Below the pieces are notes generated by a model, which searched no databases, was not told where the DNA came from, and saw only the letters and a program-made list of their open reading frames with translations. A stretch of DNA of 64,000 nt from DATDIC01 sp963777625 (GTDB lineage: Bacteria; Pseudomonadota; Alphaproteobacteria; Acetobacterales; Acetobacteraceae): assembly GCA_963777625.1 (NCBI GenBank), contig CAVZRO010000005.1, positions 1 through 64,000 of the forward strand, read 5' to 3'. A program made the translations under genes and the position numbers. Within the stretch, counting starts at the first letter, position 1. Each line of letters starts with the position of its first letter. This document shows positions 33,320 through 42,807 of this stretch, in pieces.

Positions 33320-34765
33320 ATGACCCCTCCGACTATCCTGGTCGCCGATGACGACCGCTCCATCCGCACCGTGCTGACCCAGGCGCTCGGGCGTTCCGGC
33401 TACCAGGTCCGCAGCACCGGCAACGCCGCCACGCTGTGGCGCTGGGTGGAAGAAGGCGAAGGCGACCTGGTCATCACCGACGTCGTCATGCCGGACGAGA
33501 ACGGATTGGACCTGATCCCGCGCATCCACCACATCCGACCCGATCTGCGGGTGGTGGTCATGAGCGCGCAGTCAACCCTGATAACCGCCGTGAAGGCGAC
33601 GCGGCGCGGGGCGTTCGAATATCTGCCGAAGCCGTTCGACCTGGACGAGTTGCTGGCCGTCGTGGGCCGCGCCCTCGCCGCGCCCGCACCGGTCACGGAA
33701 ATTCCCGTCGAGCCGCGGGACGCAGAGGAACGCCTGCCGCTGATCGGCCGCAGTCCGGCGATGCAGGAGATCTACCGGACCATTGCCAGGCTCACCACCG
33801 CCGACCTCACGGTGATGATCAACGGCGAATTGGGCACCGGGAAAGAGCTGGTCGCCCGCGCGCTGCACGATTACGGCAAGCGTCGCAACGGCCCGTTTGT
33901 CGCGGTCAACATGGCGGCGATCCCGCGTGAGCTGATCGAGAGCGAGTTGTTCGGCCATGAACGGGGCGCCTTCACCGGCGCACATGCGCGCAACCAGGGC
34001 CGTTTCGAGCAGGCCAACGGCGGCACATTGTTCCTCGACGAGATCGGCGACATGCCGCCCGAAGCCCAGACCCGGCTGTTGCGTGTCCTGCAGGAAGCCG
34101 AATTCACCTCGGTCGGTGGCCGGCAGCCGATCAAGGCCAATGTGCGGATCATCGCTGCCACCCACCGCGACCTGCGCGCCGCCATACGGCAGGGGCTGTT
34201 CCGCGAGGATTTGTTCTATCGCCTGAACGTGGTGCCGATCCGCATTCCCACCTTGCGCGAACGCACCGAGGATATCGCGCTGCTGGCACGGCATTTTCTG
34301 GAACGTGCCCGCGCCGACGGGCTGCCGGCCAAGCTGCTGGACGCGAGCGCGATCGAGCGGCTGCGCGCCTACTCATGGCCCGGCAATGTGCGGGAACTGG
34401 AGAATCTGATGCGGCGCGTGGCGGCGCTGTCCCCGTCGGACACGATCACCGCGGATGTCGTGGAACCCGACCTGACCGACGCTCCACCGGCGGCGGATCC
34501 GGCGGCGCCATCCGGCCCCGAGCCCCTCTCGCGCGCGGTCGAGCGGCATATCAGACAGTTTCTCGCAGCACATGATAGCGGCATCGGACCATCCGACATT
34601 TATGAACGGGTGATCGCGGAAGTGGAACGGCCGCTGATCCGGCTCACCCTGGCGGCAACGCGTGGCAATCAGATCAAGGCAGCGGCCATGCTCGGGCTCA
34701 ATCGCAACACCTTGCGCAAGAAGATCCGCGACCTGGAAATTCCCGTCGTGCGGGGCGTGATGTGA
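33320..34765 (+). CDS. ntrC: Nitrogen regulation response regulator NtrC
   Basis: 481 residues. A REC domain has its phosphoacceptor Asp in LVITDVVMPDENG and Lys in LPKPFDL. The sigma-54-activating AAA+ domain has Walker A GELGTGKEL, the sigma-54 contact loop GAFTGA in GHERGAFTGAHARNQG, and Walker B GTLFLDEIGDMP. The C-terminal Fis-type HTH is GNQIKAAAMLGLNRNTLRKKI. It activates nitrogen-assimilation promoters. ATG 33320 lies 11 bp after ntrB. Confidence 0.95.
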   Translation: MTPPTILVADDDRSIRTVLTQALGRSGYQVRSTGNAATLWRWVEEGEGDLVITDVVMPDENGLDLIPRIHHIRPDLRVVVMSAQSTLITAVKATRRGAFEYLPKPFDLDELLAVVGRALAAPAPVTEIPVEPRDAEERLPLIGRSPAMQEIYRTIARLTTADLTVMINGELGTGKELVARALHDYGKRRNGPFVAVNMAAIPRELIESELFGHERGAFTGAHARNQGRFEQANGGTLFLDEIGDMPPEAQTRLLRVLQEAEFTSVGGRQPIKANVRIIAATHRDLRAAIRQGLFREDLFYRLNVVPIRIPTLRERTEDIALLARHFLERARADGLPAKLLDASAIERLRAYSWPGNVRELENLMRRVAALSPSDTITADVVEPDLTDAPPAADPAAPSGPEPLSRAVERHIRQFLAAHDSGIGPSDIYERVIAEVERPLIRLTLAATRGNQIKAAAMLGLNRNTLRKKIRDLEIPVVRGVM

Positions 34766-34800
34766 CACCAACCGCCCCGCCGGCAGACCCATCCCCATCC

Positions 34801-34860
34801 CCCGTCATTCCCGCGCAAGCGGGAATCCGGCGACAGTCGCCCTCGCGAACGGCTGGTACG
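34801..34860 (+). repeat. Type-A intergenic repeat, copy 2 (inside ntr operon)
   Basis: Core ATTCCCGCGCAAGCGGGAAT (34807-34826) with the tail CCTCGCGAACGGCTGGTA. It is a short copy sitting between ntrC and ntrY. Confidence 0.7.
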
Positions 34861-34904
34861 ACATCGGCGCGCCGCAACCGGCGTGCCCCATCGGCGGCGC
34901 GGCG

Positions 34905-37145
34905 ATGAATGCCGAGCCGCAGCGCGGCACGGTGGAACCGCCCGCGCGGACGGTCCAACCCAGCTCCTGGACGGCGCGCCTGGGCCACATCCTGCTCGGC
35001 CCGGCGGTTACCATCGGGCTGGTGGCGGTGGCGCTCGCCGTCGGCATCAGCACCTTCATCATGCTGGCGCGCGGCGAGCCGTACGGCGTCGCCCCGGGCA
35101 CCGGCGTGGGACTGGTGCTGGCGAACCTCTCGGTGCTGCTGTTGCTCGGCGCCGTGCTGGCCGCCCGGCTCACCCGCGTCTGGGCGGACCGGCGGCGCGG
35201 TTCGGCCGGATCGCGGCTGCATGTCCGGCTGGTGCTGCTGTACAGCTTCGTGGCGGTGGCGCCGAGCATTCTGGTGGCCGGTTTCGCCGTCGCGTTCTTC
35301 CATTCCGGCATACAGGCATGGTTCAACGACCCCGTGCGCGAGGCGATTACCGAGTCGCTGCAGGTCGCACGCGGATATCTTGAGGAGCATCGTGACAACA
35401 TCCGCGCCGTCGCGCTGGAAATGGCGAACGACCTTAACAACGCCGGCGTCGCCCTGGCCGGCGATCCGCATTCGTTCGCCGAAGTGCTCGGCGCGCAGAC
35501 CACGCTGCGCGGGCTGACCGAGGCGGTGATCTTCGACCCGCTCAGCGGGCAGGTAGTGGCGTCGGCCGGCCTGCTCGGTGGGCTCGGGGTCGAGCCGCCG
35601 CCTGGCTGGGCCAACATGCAGGCGCGCACCGGTGACGTCGTGGTGACGAACTCGCCGGACGGGACCCGGGTGCGGGCGGTGGTGCAGCTCAATTCGACGC
35701 CACCGCTGCTGCTGCTGATCGGCCGGCCGGTCGATCCGCAGATATTGCACTACATGCAACGGACCGAGCAGGCGGTTGCCGAATATACCCGCCTCGATCA
35801 GAACCGGACCTGGCTGCAGATCGCCTTCGCCTGGATTTTCGCGCTGGTGGCGCTGCTGGTGTTGTCGGCCGCCGTCCTGATCGGCCTGCTGATGGCCAAC
35901 CAGATCGCGCGTCCGATCGGCCGGCTGATCCAGGCCGCCGAACGGGTGCGCAGCGGCGATCTTGCCGTGCGGGTGCCGGAAAGCGCGACCGACGACGAAG
36001 TCGCCGGTCTGTCGCGCGCCTTCAACCGCATGACCGGCCAGCTCGCCGCCCAGCGCACCGAGCTGATGGACGCGTATCGGCAGATCGATGACCGAAGGCG
36101 ATTCACCGAAACCGTGCTTTCAGGTGTTTCCGCGGGCGTGATCGGGCTTGATTCGCAGGGCAGGATCGAACTGCCCAATCGCGCGGCCGACGAGCTGCTG
36201 GATGCCGACCTGCTCGCCGCGACTGGCCAGGAACTGGCGCAGGTGGTGCCCGAATTGAGCGGGCTGGTGCGCGAAGCCTTGGGCGATCCGCGACGGCCAC
36301 ACGTCGCCGAAGTGCAGATCGGCCCGCCGGCGCACCGGCACACGCTGCTGGCCCGCATCGGCGCCGAGCTGTCAGGCGAGCGGGCGGCCGGTTTCGTGGT
36401 GACCTTCGATGACATCACCGAGCTGCAATCCGCCCAGCGCAAGGCCGCCTGGGCCGATGTGGCGCGTCGCATCGCGCACGAGATCAAGAACCCGCTGACC
36501 CCGATCCAGCTCGCCGCCGAGCGGCTGAAGCGCCGCTTCGCGCGCGAGATCACCTCCGATCCCGATACGTTTTCACAATGCGCTGAAACCATCATCCGCC
36601 ATGTTGGCGATATTGGCCGCATGGTCGATGAGTTCTCGGCCTTCGCCCGCATGCCGCAGCCGGTCATCAAGCTGGAGGACGTCGGCCGCATCGCCCGCGA
36701 GGCGCTGGTGCTGCAGAAGACCGCGCGGCCGCAGATCGAGTGGCGCACCGAGATCCCCGAGCGCGGGCCGCTGGCGCCGTGCGACCGGCGCATGCTGCGC
36801 CAGGCGCTCACCAACCTGCTGCAGAACGCCGCCGACTCGGTGGCGATGCGGGAGCCGCGCGCGGGCACTGGCACGATCGCGCTGTCCGTCACGCTGGACC
36901 CACCGTCCGTGGGCAACGCGGTTCGCATCACCGTCACCGACGACGGGCTCGGATTGCCGGATGATCGCGCGCGCCTGACCGAGCCCTATGTCACCCACAA
37001 GCCGAAAGGCACGGGTCTCGGTCTGGCGATCGTGAAGAAGATTATGGAAGACCATGGCGGGCAGTTGTCGCTGGACGATCGGGCCGAGGGCTCGGGCGCC
37101 GTGGCGACACTGGTCCTGCCGGCGAGGATGGCCGATGCCGCATGA
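34905..37145 (+). CDS. ntrY: Membrane sensor histidine kinase NtrY
   Basis: 746 residues. Three N-terminal transmembrane helices (about residues 25-50, 65-90, 108-130), a periplasmic domain, a fourth helix (FAWIFALVALLVLSAAVLIG), a HAMP linker, a PAS domain and the kinase core. The phosphoacceptor is in RRIAHEIKNPLTPIQLAAERLKRRF, N-box LTNLLQNAADSV, G-box VTDDGLGLP and GTGLGLAIV. It senses nitrogen or redox state in alphaproteobacteria and pairs with NtrX. The start is ATG 34905. Confidence 0.94.
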   Translation: MNAEPQRGTVEPPARTVQPSSWTARLGHILLGPAVTIGLVAVALAVGISTFIMLARGEPYGVAPGTGVGLVLANLSVLLLLGAVLAARLTRVWADRRRGSAGSRLHVRLVLLYSFVAVAPSILVAGFAVAFFHSGIQAWFNDPVREAITESLQVARGYLEEHRDNIRAVALEMANDLNNAGVALAGDPHSFAEVLGAQTTLRGLTEAVIFDPLSGQVVASAGLLGGLGVEPPPGWANMQARTGDVVVTNSPDGTRVRAVVQLNSTPPLLLLIGRPVDPQILHYMQRTEQAVAEYTRLDQNRTWLQIAFAWIFALVALLVLSAAVLIGLLMANQIARPIGRLIQAAERVRSGDLAVRVPESATDDEVAGLSRAFNRMTGQLAAQRTELMDAYRQIDDRRRFTETVLSGVSAGVIGLDSQGRIELPNRAADELLDADLLAATGQELAQVVPELSGLVREALGDPRRPHVAEVQIGPPAHRHTLLARIGAELSGERAAGFVVTFDDITELQSAQRKAAWADVARRIAHEIKNPLTPIQLAAERLKRRFAREITSDPDTFSQCAETIIRHVGDIGRMVDEFSAFARMPQPVIKLEDVGRIAREALVLQKTARPQIEWRTEIPERGPLAPCDRRMLRQALTNLLQNAADSVAMREPRAGTGTIALSVTLDPPSVGNAVRITVTDDGLGLPDDRARLTEPYVTHKPKGTGLGLAIVKKIMEDHGGQLSLDDRAEGSGAVATLVLPARMADAA

Positions 37146-38532
37146 AATCCTGATCGTCGATGACGAGCCCGACATCCGCCTGCTGATCGAAGGCATCTTG
37201 CGCGACGAAGACTACGACACCCGCCAGGCCGCCGATTCGGATCAGGCGCTCGCCGCCTTCCGCGCCCGGCGGCCGGCCTTGGCCATTCTTGATGTCTGGC
37301 TGCAGGGCTCGAAGCTCGACGGGATCGGCATCCTGAACGCGTTTCACCGCGAGGAGCCGCAGGTCCCCGTGGTGATGATCTCGGGCCACGGCACGATCGA
37401 GATGGCGGTGCAGGCGATCCAGCAGGGCGCCTATGATTTCATCGAGAAACCATTCGAATCGGACCGCCTGCTGCTGGTGGTGCGGCGCGCGCTGGAAGCC
37501 GCGGCGCTGGCCCGCGAGAATGCCGAGTTGCGGTTGCGCGCCGCGCCGGAAACCGCGCTGAGCGGCTCCAGTGCCGCGGTGGGCGCGGCGCGCGCCCAGA
37601 TCGACCGGGTGGCCCCGACCGGATCGCGCGTGCTGATCCAGGGACCGGCCGGCTCCGGCAAGGAAGTCGCCTCCCGCATGATCCACGCCCGGTCGCGACG
37701 GGCAACCGGACCGTTCGTGATCCTCAATTGCGCCACGCTGGCGCCGTCGCGCTTCGAGGAAGAGCTGTTCGGCATCGAGGCCGGCTCCGATCCGGCCGCG
37801 CACCCGCGGCGGGCCGGTGTGCTGGAGCGGGCCCATAGCGGAACGCTGCTGCTGGACGAGGTCTCCGACATGCCGCTGGAGACTCAGGGCAAGATCGTGC
37901 GCGTGCTGCAAGACCAGGCGTTCGAACGGTTGGGTGGGTCGCAGCGGGTGAAGGTGGATGTCCGCGTGCTGGCCACCACCAACCGCGACTTGCAGACCGA
38001 GATCGCCGCCGGGCGCTTCCGTGAGGATCTGTACTACCGGCTGGCGGTGGTGCCGCTGAAGCTGCCCGCATTGAAGGAGCGGCGCGAGGATATCCCGGCG
38101 CTGGCGCAGCACCTGATGGCGCGCTCCGCCGAAAGCTCCGGCATGCCGGCGCGTGAATTGTCGGCCGACGCCATGACCGCGCTGCAGGCCTATGATTGGC
38201 CGGGCAATGTGCGTCAGCTTCGCAATGTGATCGACTGGCTCATGATCATGGCGCCGGGCGGCGCGGCGGACCCGATCCGTCCCGACATGCTGCCGCCCGA
38301 GATCGGCTCCAACGCTCCGGCGCTGCTGAACATCGATCCCACGGCGGACATCATGGCGTTGCCGCTGCGTGAGGCGCGTGACCTGTTCGAGACCCAGTAT
38401 TTGCATGCACAACTGCTGCGCTTCGGGGGCAACATCAGCCGCACCGCTCAGTTCGTCGGCATGGAGCGCAGCGCGCTGCACCGCAAGCTGAAGCAGCTCG
38501 GGGTCAATTCCGAGGAGAAGGTTGGCGGATAA
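37135..38532 (+). CDS. ntrX: Response regulator NtrX
   Basis: 465 residues. A REC domain (LIVDDEPDIR, ILDVWLQGS, FIEKPFES) is followed by an AAA+ domain with Walker A QGPAGSGKEV and Walker B GTLLLDEVSDMP, and a C-terminal Fis HTH (GGNISRTAQFVGMERSALHRKLKQLG). Where NtrC has GAFTGA this protein reads GIEAGSDPAAHPRRAG, so the sigma-54 contact loop is missing, as known for alphaproteobacterial NtrX. ATG 37135 overlaps the ntrY end by 11 bp. Confidence 0.94.
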   Translation: MPHEILIVDDEPDIRLLIEGILRDEDYDTRQAADSDQALAAFRARRPALAILDVWLQGSKLDGIGILNAFHREEPQVPVVMISGHGTIEMAVQAIQQGAYDFIEKPFESDRLLLVVRRALEAAALARENAELRLRAAPETALSGSSAAVGAARAQIDRVAPTGSRVLIQGPAGSGKEVASRMIHARSRRATGPFVILNCATLAPSRFEEELFGIEAGSDPAAHPRRAGVLERAHSGTLLLDEVSDMPLETQGKIVRVLQDQAFERLGGSQRVKVDVRVLATTNRDLQTEIAAGRFREDLYYRLAVVPLKLPALKERREDIPALAQHLMARSAESSGMPARELSADAMTALQAYDWPGNVRQLRNVIDWLMIMAPGGAADPIRPDMLPPEIGSNAPALLNIDPTADIMALPLREARDLFETQYLHAQLLRFGGNISRTAQFVGMERSALHRKLKQLGVNSEEKVGG

Positions 38533-38984
38533 TCCCCTCGCCGGGCCAAAGACCAGACGACCGCCAAACACCCCGCCCCTCTTCCGTCATTCCCGCGAAC
38601 GCGCAAATCCAGCGCCAGGCCGTGCAACCGCGACCGCATCATGTCCGCCTGCACGAGCATGACAAGGAAGCATCAGCCTCTCGAACATCTGGTATAATTA
38701 CCAGTCCATCTCATACTATTGTCGGACCGAATACCACCGCATGTGAAACATACATTGGTAAGTGAATACGACGCCTATCCTCGGTCATGCCTGAAAAACC
38801 TGGCTTTCTCTCCCGCCACGGCCGGAATGCCGCGACGCCGACCCGCTCCGCAATCAATGCGCATACATTCCGAATCTTCAGCGATCATTAAGATTTCGCT
38901 TGCGCTTTCTGCAATTAATAATAATGATGCATTCTCAGAACCACCTGCACCGCAGGCTCCCGCTCCCAACGCAAAGGTTCCGTC
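38533..38984. other. Intergenic: repeat copy and AT-rich leader of second PEP-CTERM gene
   Basis: Holds a diverged type-A repeat (38584-38698) and then a leader that becomes AT-rich at about 38880-38935 (AATTAATAATAATG), presumably promoter sequence. No gene is seen and no consensus -35 can be assigned with confidence. Confidence 0.45.
38584..38698 (+). repeat. Type-A intergenic repeat, copy 3 (diverged)
   Basis: CCGTCATTCCCGCGAACGCGCAAATCC in two parts, then CATGTCCGCCTGCACGAGCATGAC, and the tail CAGCCTCTCGAACATCTGGTAT. The palindromic core has lost several pairs. Confidence 0.6.
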
Positions 38985-39620
38985 ATGCGATCTTCCAAAC
39001 CCGCCTGGGCTCGCCGGGCGTTCCTGGGCGCCGGTATCGCGCTCGGCATCGCGAATACGCCGGGCCTCGCGAATGCAGAATTGATCTCGGGTTCGTTCGG
39101 CCTGACCCCGATCGGCATGGTCACGGCCAATCCGGACAGCCTCGTCGCACCAACGACCATTTCCGTCACCTTGCCGTCGCTCGACATCGTCAACACCTCG
39201 GTGACCGGCAATTTCGCGGCCGCCGTCAGCACCGGCGACCTGTTCAGCGCCATCAGCCCGCTCACCATCCCGGCCACCAGCCTGCATGTTCTGGTCGCCA
39301 TCCCGACCGAGCGCTTCATCGTCGACAACTTCATCTTCACCTTCACCCAGGAGGAGAAGACGGTTGCGACCCGTGGCGGATCGCCGCCGATCGGCACGGT
39401 GGCGTTCGAGCTGCTCGGAAGCGTGCACGACGTCAGCGGCGCGCTGAACGACAACACCGCCTCGCTGCAGATCACGGCGGGCCAGATCGGCACCGGCGTG
39501 GTGAACCTGTCGGCGACTTTCGCCGTGCCGGCGGACCCGTCGGTCCCCGAACCGAATTCCTTGGCGTTGCTTGGCGTCAGCCTGCTTGGCCTCGGCCTAG
39601 TCCGCCGCCGCGCGGTCTGA
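38985..39620 (+). CDS. PEP-CTERM sorting-domain protein
   Basis: 211 residues with an N-terminal signal containing an Arg pair (ARRAFLGAGIALGIANTPGLANAE), beta-rich body, and the C-terminal exosortase signal SVPEPNSLALLGVSLLGLGLV followed by RRRAV (read in two parts). ATG 38985 has AAAGG upstream. Unlike the first PEP-CTERM protein it has no cysteines in the mature part. The ARRAFLG start could be a Tat signal; this is inference. Confidence 0.88.
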   Translation: MRSSKPAWARRAFLGAGIALGIANTPGLANAELISGSFGLTPIGMVTANPDSLVAPTTISVTLPSLDIVNTSVTGNFAAAVSTGDLFSAISPLTIPATSLHVLVAIPTERFIVDNFIFTFTQEEKTVATRGGSPPIGTVAFELLGSVHDVSGALNDNTASLQITAGQIGTGVVNLSATFAVPADPSVPEPNSLALLGVSLLGLGLVRRRAV

Positions 39621-39692
39621 TACCAGCGGCCCGCAGCGCCGACCGGTATGCGCGCGGGGTTGGTGTGGCGGTTGCGCGCGAAATCAATAAGA
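39620..39692 (+). repeat. Type-D intergenic repeat, copy 1
   Basis: ATACCAGCGGCCCGCAGCGC, GACCGGTATGCGCGCGGGGTT, GGTGTGGCGGTTGCGCGCGAAATCAA in successive parts. It aligns closely with 50161-50232. It starts on the stop of the PEP-CTERM gene. Confidence 0.65.
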
Positions 39693-39704
39693 TGGCACCA
39701 CCGA

Positions 39705-40690
39705 TCAAATCCAGCCGCGCACCCGGAACCAGATCAGCGGAATCAGCGCCGTCAGCACGATCATCGTCAGCCCGTACGCATAGCCCCATGCCCAATCGTA
39801 CTCCGGCATGCTCTTGAAATTCATTCCATAGATGCCGGCGATCAGCACCGGCGGAATGCCGACCACCGAGGCAACCGTCAGCACCTTCATCACCGTGTTC
39901 TGCGACACGTTGATGAAGCCCAGGGTGGCGTCCAGCAGGAACTGCAGCTTGTCGTTCAGATGCGTATCGAAATCATTCAGCGAGCTGATATCCTGCCGCA
40001 GCGTGTCGAACCGCGGCCCCAGGTCCTTCGGCAACCACGGGCCGCCTTGCGCCTGCACGAACGGCACGATCCGCCCGGCCGCCAACTGCGTGTCGCGGAT
40101 GAACGAGATCAGATCGCCGGTCTGGCCGATCCTGACCAGTATCTCGCTCAACAGCCCATCCTCGCGTTTCTGCCCGCGCCGCTGGGTGCGCTCGCGGCGG
40201 AACACGCGATGCGAGATCGAGTTCGAGCTCGGCACGCACCTGCTCGAGTTCGTCGGCCTGACGATCGACGATCACCTCCAGCAACCCCACCAGCAAATGG
40301 GCGCTGGACGCATGCCGATCCTGGCCGCGTGACGTCGCCTCGGCAAAATGATCGAACAGTCGGCTGGGCGCGAAACGTACCGTGATCAGGCGCTCGGGGG
40401 ACAGCACGAAGCCGGCCGGGATCGGCCGGTGCCCCGTCTCCTCATGGGCGACCAGCGGGATGCTGAGATAGAGCGCGCCGCTGTGGATCGACAGGCGGCT
40501 CGAGGTCTCGATCTCGCTCAGATCGGCCTCGGTCGGCACCCGCAGCCCCGTCGCCATCGCCGTCTGCTCCGACTTCCTGCGCCGTCGGCTGCAGCAGATC
40601 GATCCAGTTGGCGCTTGCCAGGCGGCCCGACAGGGCCTCGGCGCTGATCGGTTGTAGGCGGCCATGTTCGCATGTGTACGCGGTGAGCAT
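39705..40690 (-). pseudogene. corA: CorA-type Mg2+/Co2+ channel, two frameshifts
   Basis: Start ATG 40690 gives MLTAYTCEHGRLQPISAEAL and NWIDLLQPTAQE. A +1 shift near 40585 leads to VPTEADLSEIETSSRL and DELEQVRAELE. A second +1 shift near 40225 leads to DSISHRVFRRERTQ-like sequence, TLRQDISSLNDFDTHLNDKLQFLLDA and the two C-terminal transmembrane helices with the selectivity motif GMNF in IAGIYGMNFKSMPEY. Reassembled length is about 326 residues, normal for CorA. As sequenced it cannot be translated in one piece. Both shifts are explained by one extra base each. Confidence 0.8.
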
Positions 40691-40860
40691 ACTCGCACCC
40701 CTGGCTGGCCAGATCGGCGCCGCCTCGGTCGCCGGCACCCCCGTCCGGCGGACGGTGCCGCGACAATGCCGGGCCGCTCTCGGTCCTGTCCATCGCAACC
40801 AGCACGGATCCCCCCCTGCTGCTCGCCCCGCCCACCCGCTCCCCGCGTTCTCTCATCCCC

Positions 40861-40935
40861 CTGCTATCATCCCCCGTGCTATCATCCCCGCTGTTATCAT
40901 CCCCCTGCTATCATCCCCGCGTGCTATCATCCCCC
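40861..40935 (+). repeat. Tandem 15-bp repeat upstream of mutL
   Basis: Five consecutive units close to STGYTATCATCCCCS (for example CTGCTATCATCCCCC, GTGCTATCATCCCCG, CTGTTATCATCCCCC). They end 24-27 bp before the mutL start and partial units extend to about 40850. Confidence 0.8.
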
Positions 40936-40962
40936 AATGCCACCCCGTCCGCCGCCCCCGTG

Positions 40963-42698
40963 ATGTCCACCCTCCGCCTGCTGCCCGAGACGCTGGTCAA
41001 CCGCATCGCCGCCGGCGAGGTCATCGAGCGTCCGGCCGCGGCGGTGAAGGAATTGGTGGAGAACGCGCTGGATGCCGGCGCCAGCCGCATCGCCGTGGCC
41101 TTGAACCAGGGCGGCATCGATCGCATCGAGGTCACCGACGATGGCGCCGGCATGAGCGCCGACGAGCTGGCGCTCGCGGTGCAGCGCCACGCCACCTCCA
41201 AGCTGCCCGACGACGACCTCGTGCATATCGCCACCCTCGGCTTCCGCGGCGAGGCACTGCCCTCGATCGGTGCGGCCGCCCGGCTGCACATCACCTCCCG
41301 CCCACCAGGCGCCCCGCATGCCCATGCCATCGAGATCGAGGGCGGCCGGGTCGCCCCCGTCGTTCCCGCTGCCGGTCCGCCCGGCACCCGCGTGGTCGTG
41401 CGCGACCTGTTCTTCGCCACCCCGGCACGGCGCAAATTTCTCCGCCATCCGCGCAGCGAGGCGGACCACGCGGAAACCATCCTGCGCCGCCTCGCGCTCG
41501 CCGCCCCCGGCGTGGCGATCCGGCTCGACAGCGACGACCGCACATTGTTCGACCTGCCGGCGCAAGACCGCGCGGCGCGCGCCGCCGCCCTGCTCGGGCC
41601 GGAAGCCGCCGCCGTGCTGCTGCCGATCGAGGAAACCCGCGGCGCCCTGTGCCTCTCAGGCTTCGCCGCCTCGCCGGCGGTCACCCGCGCCACCGCCGCG
41701 CACCAGGCGCTCACTGTCAACGGCCGCCCGGTCGCCGATCCCGTACTGCGCACCGCCGTGCGGGTCGGCTACCGCGACGTGATCGCCGCCGGCCGCCATC
41801 CCGTGGTCGCGCTGTGGCTCACTGTTCCGGCGGAGGAACTGGACGTCAACGTGCATCCGGCCAAGGCCGAGCTGCGCTTCCGCGATCCCGCCGCGGTACG
41901 CGCGCTGGTCATTGGCGCGCTCGGCCGGGCGCTGACCGGCAGCGCCGGCACCACGGTCCCGGCGCACCGCCCGGCCCTCGCGCTGCAGCCGCACCGCGCG
42001 GCGCCGGGCTGGCACATGCCGGCCGGTGCCATGCCCGGCTTCGCCGACACCCAGCTCCCGCTCGCCGCGCCCCCCGCCGCGCGCCCCTCCCCGCCGTCCG
42101 AGCCGCACCCCGACCACCCGCTCGGTGCGCCGCTCGGCCAGGTGCAGGACACCTACATCGTCGCCGTCGCCAGCCGACGGCAGCCTGATCCTGGTCGATC
42201 AGCACGCCGCCCATGAGCGCCTGACCCACGAGGCGCTGCGTGAGCAGATGCTGGCCGACGGCATCCGCAGCCAGCCGCTGCTGGTCCCCGCCGTGGTCGA
42301 GTTGGCCGCCGCGGAATCCACCCGCCTCCTCGCGCGCGCCGGCGATCTGGCCCGGCTGGGCCTGGAGCTGGAACCGTTCGGTCGCGGCGCCGTGCTGGTC
42401 CGCGCGCTGCCGGCGGCGCTCGGCGCGCCGGAGCCGACCGCGCTGATCCGCGACCTGGCCGACGAGCTGGCGGATTTCGACGAATCCACCGCCCTCGCCG
42501 CACGGCTCGACGCGGTGATCGCGCGCATGGCCTGCCATGGCTCGATCCGTGCCGGCCGGCGGCTCGCCCCGGCGGAGATGGACGCTCTGCTGCGGCGCAT
42601 GGAGGCGACACCGCGCGCCGCCACCTGCAGCCACGGACGCCCCACCGGTACTGCGCTTCACGCCGGCGGAGCTGGGCGCGCTGTTCCGGCGCGGCTAG
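40963..42698 (+). pseudogene. mutL: DNA mismatch repair protein MutL, two frameshifts
   Basis: The N-terminal GHKL ATPase is intact: LVNRIAAGEVIERPAAAVKELVENALDAGA, DDGAGM, RHATSKL, LGFRGEALPSIG. The first frame fails at about 42170, ending ASRRQPDPGRSARRP. One frame over, ADGSLILVDQHAAHERLTHEALR and MACHGSIRAGRRL continue the C-terminal dimerisation domain. A second +1 shift near 42648 gives HGRPT-VLRFTPAELGALFRRG and stop 42698. ATG 40963 (or GTG 40960) is the start. If the shifts are real the cell would lack the MutL C-terminus and be a mutator; sequence error is at least as likely. Confidence 0.85.
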
Positions 42699-42790
42699 CG
42701 CGACGCTGGTCGCCCGAGCGCGCCCGGTCGCGCGACATGCGCACCGGCACTGTTATCCCCGTACCCATATTGTCATTCCCGCGCCGATAT

Positions 42791-42807
42791 TGTCATTCCC
42801 GCGAAAG
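42791..42807 (+). repeat. Type-A repeat copy 4, left part
   Basis: TGTCATTCCCGCGAAAG, interrupted by the IS1182 element. The right part is at 44325-44432. A second ATATTGTCATTCCCGCG lies directly upstream (42770-42785). Confidence 0.7.

Noticed and set aside
40861..40935. Possible CRISPR array
   Set aside because: Units are only 15 bp with no spacers and no cas genes are nearby; it is a simple tandem repeat.
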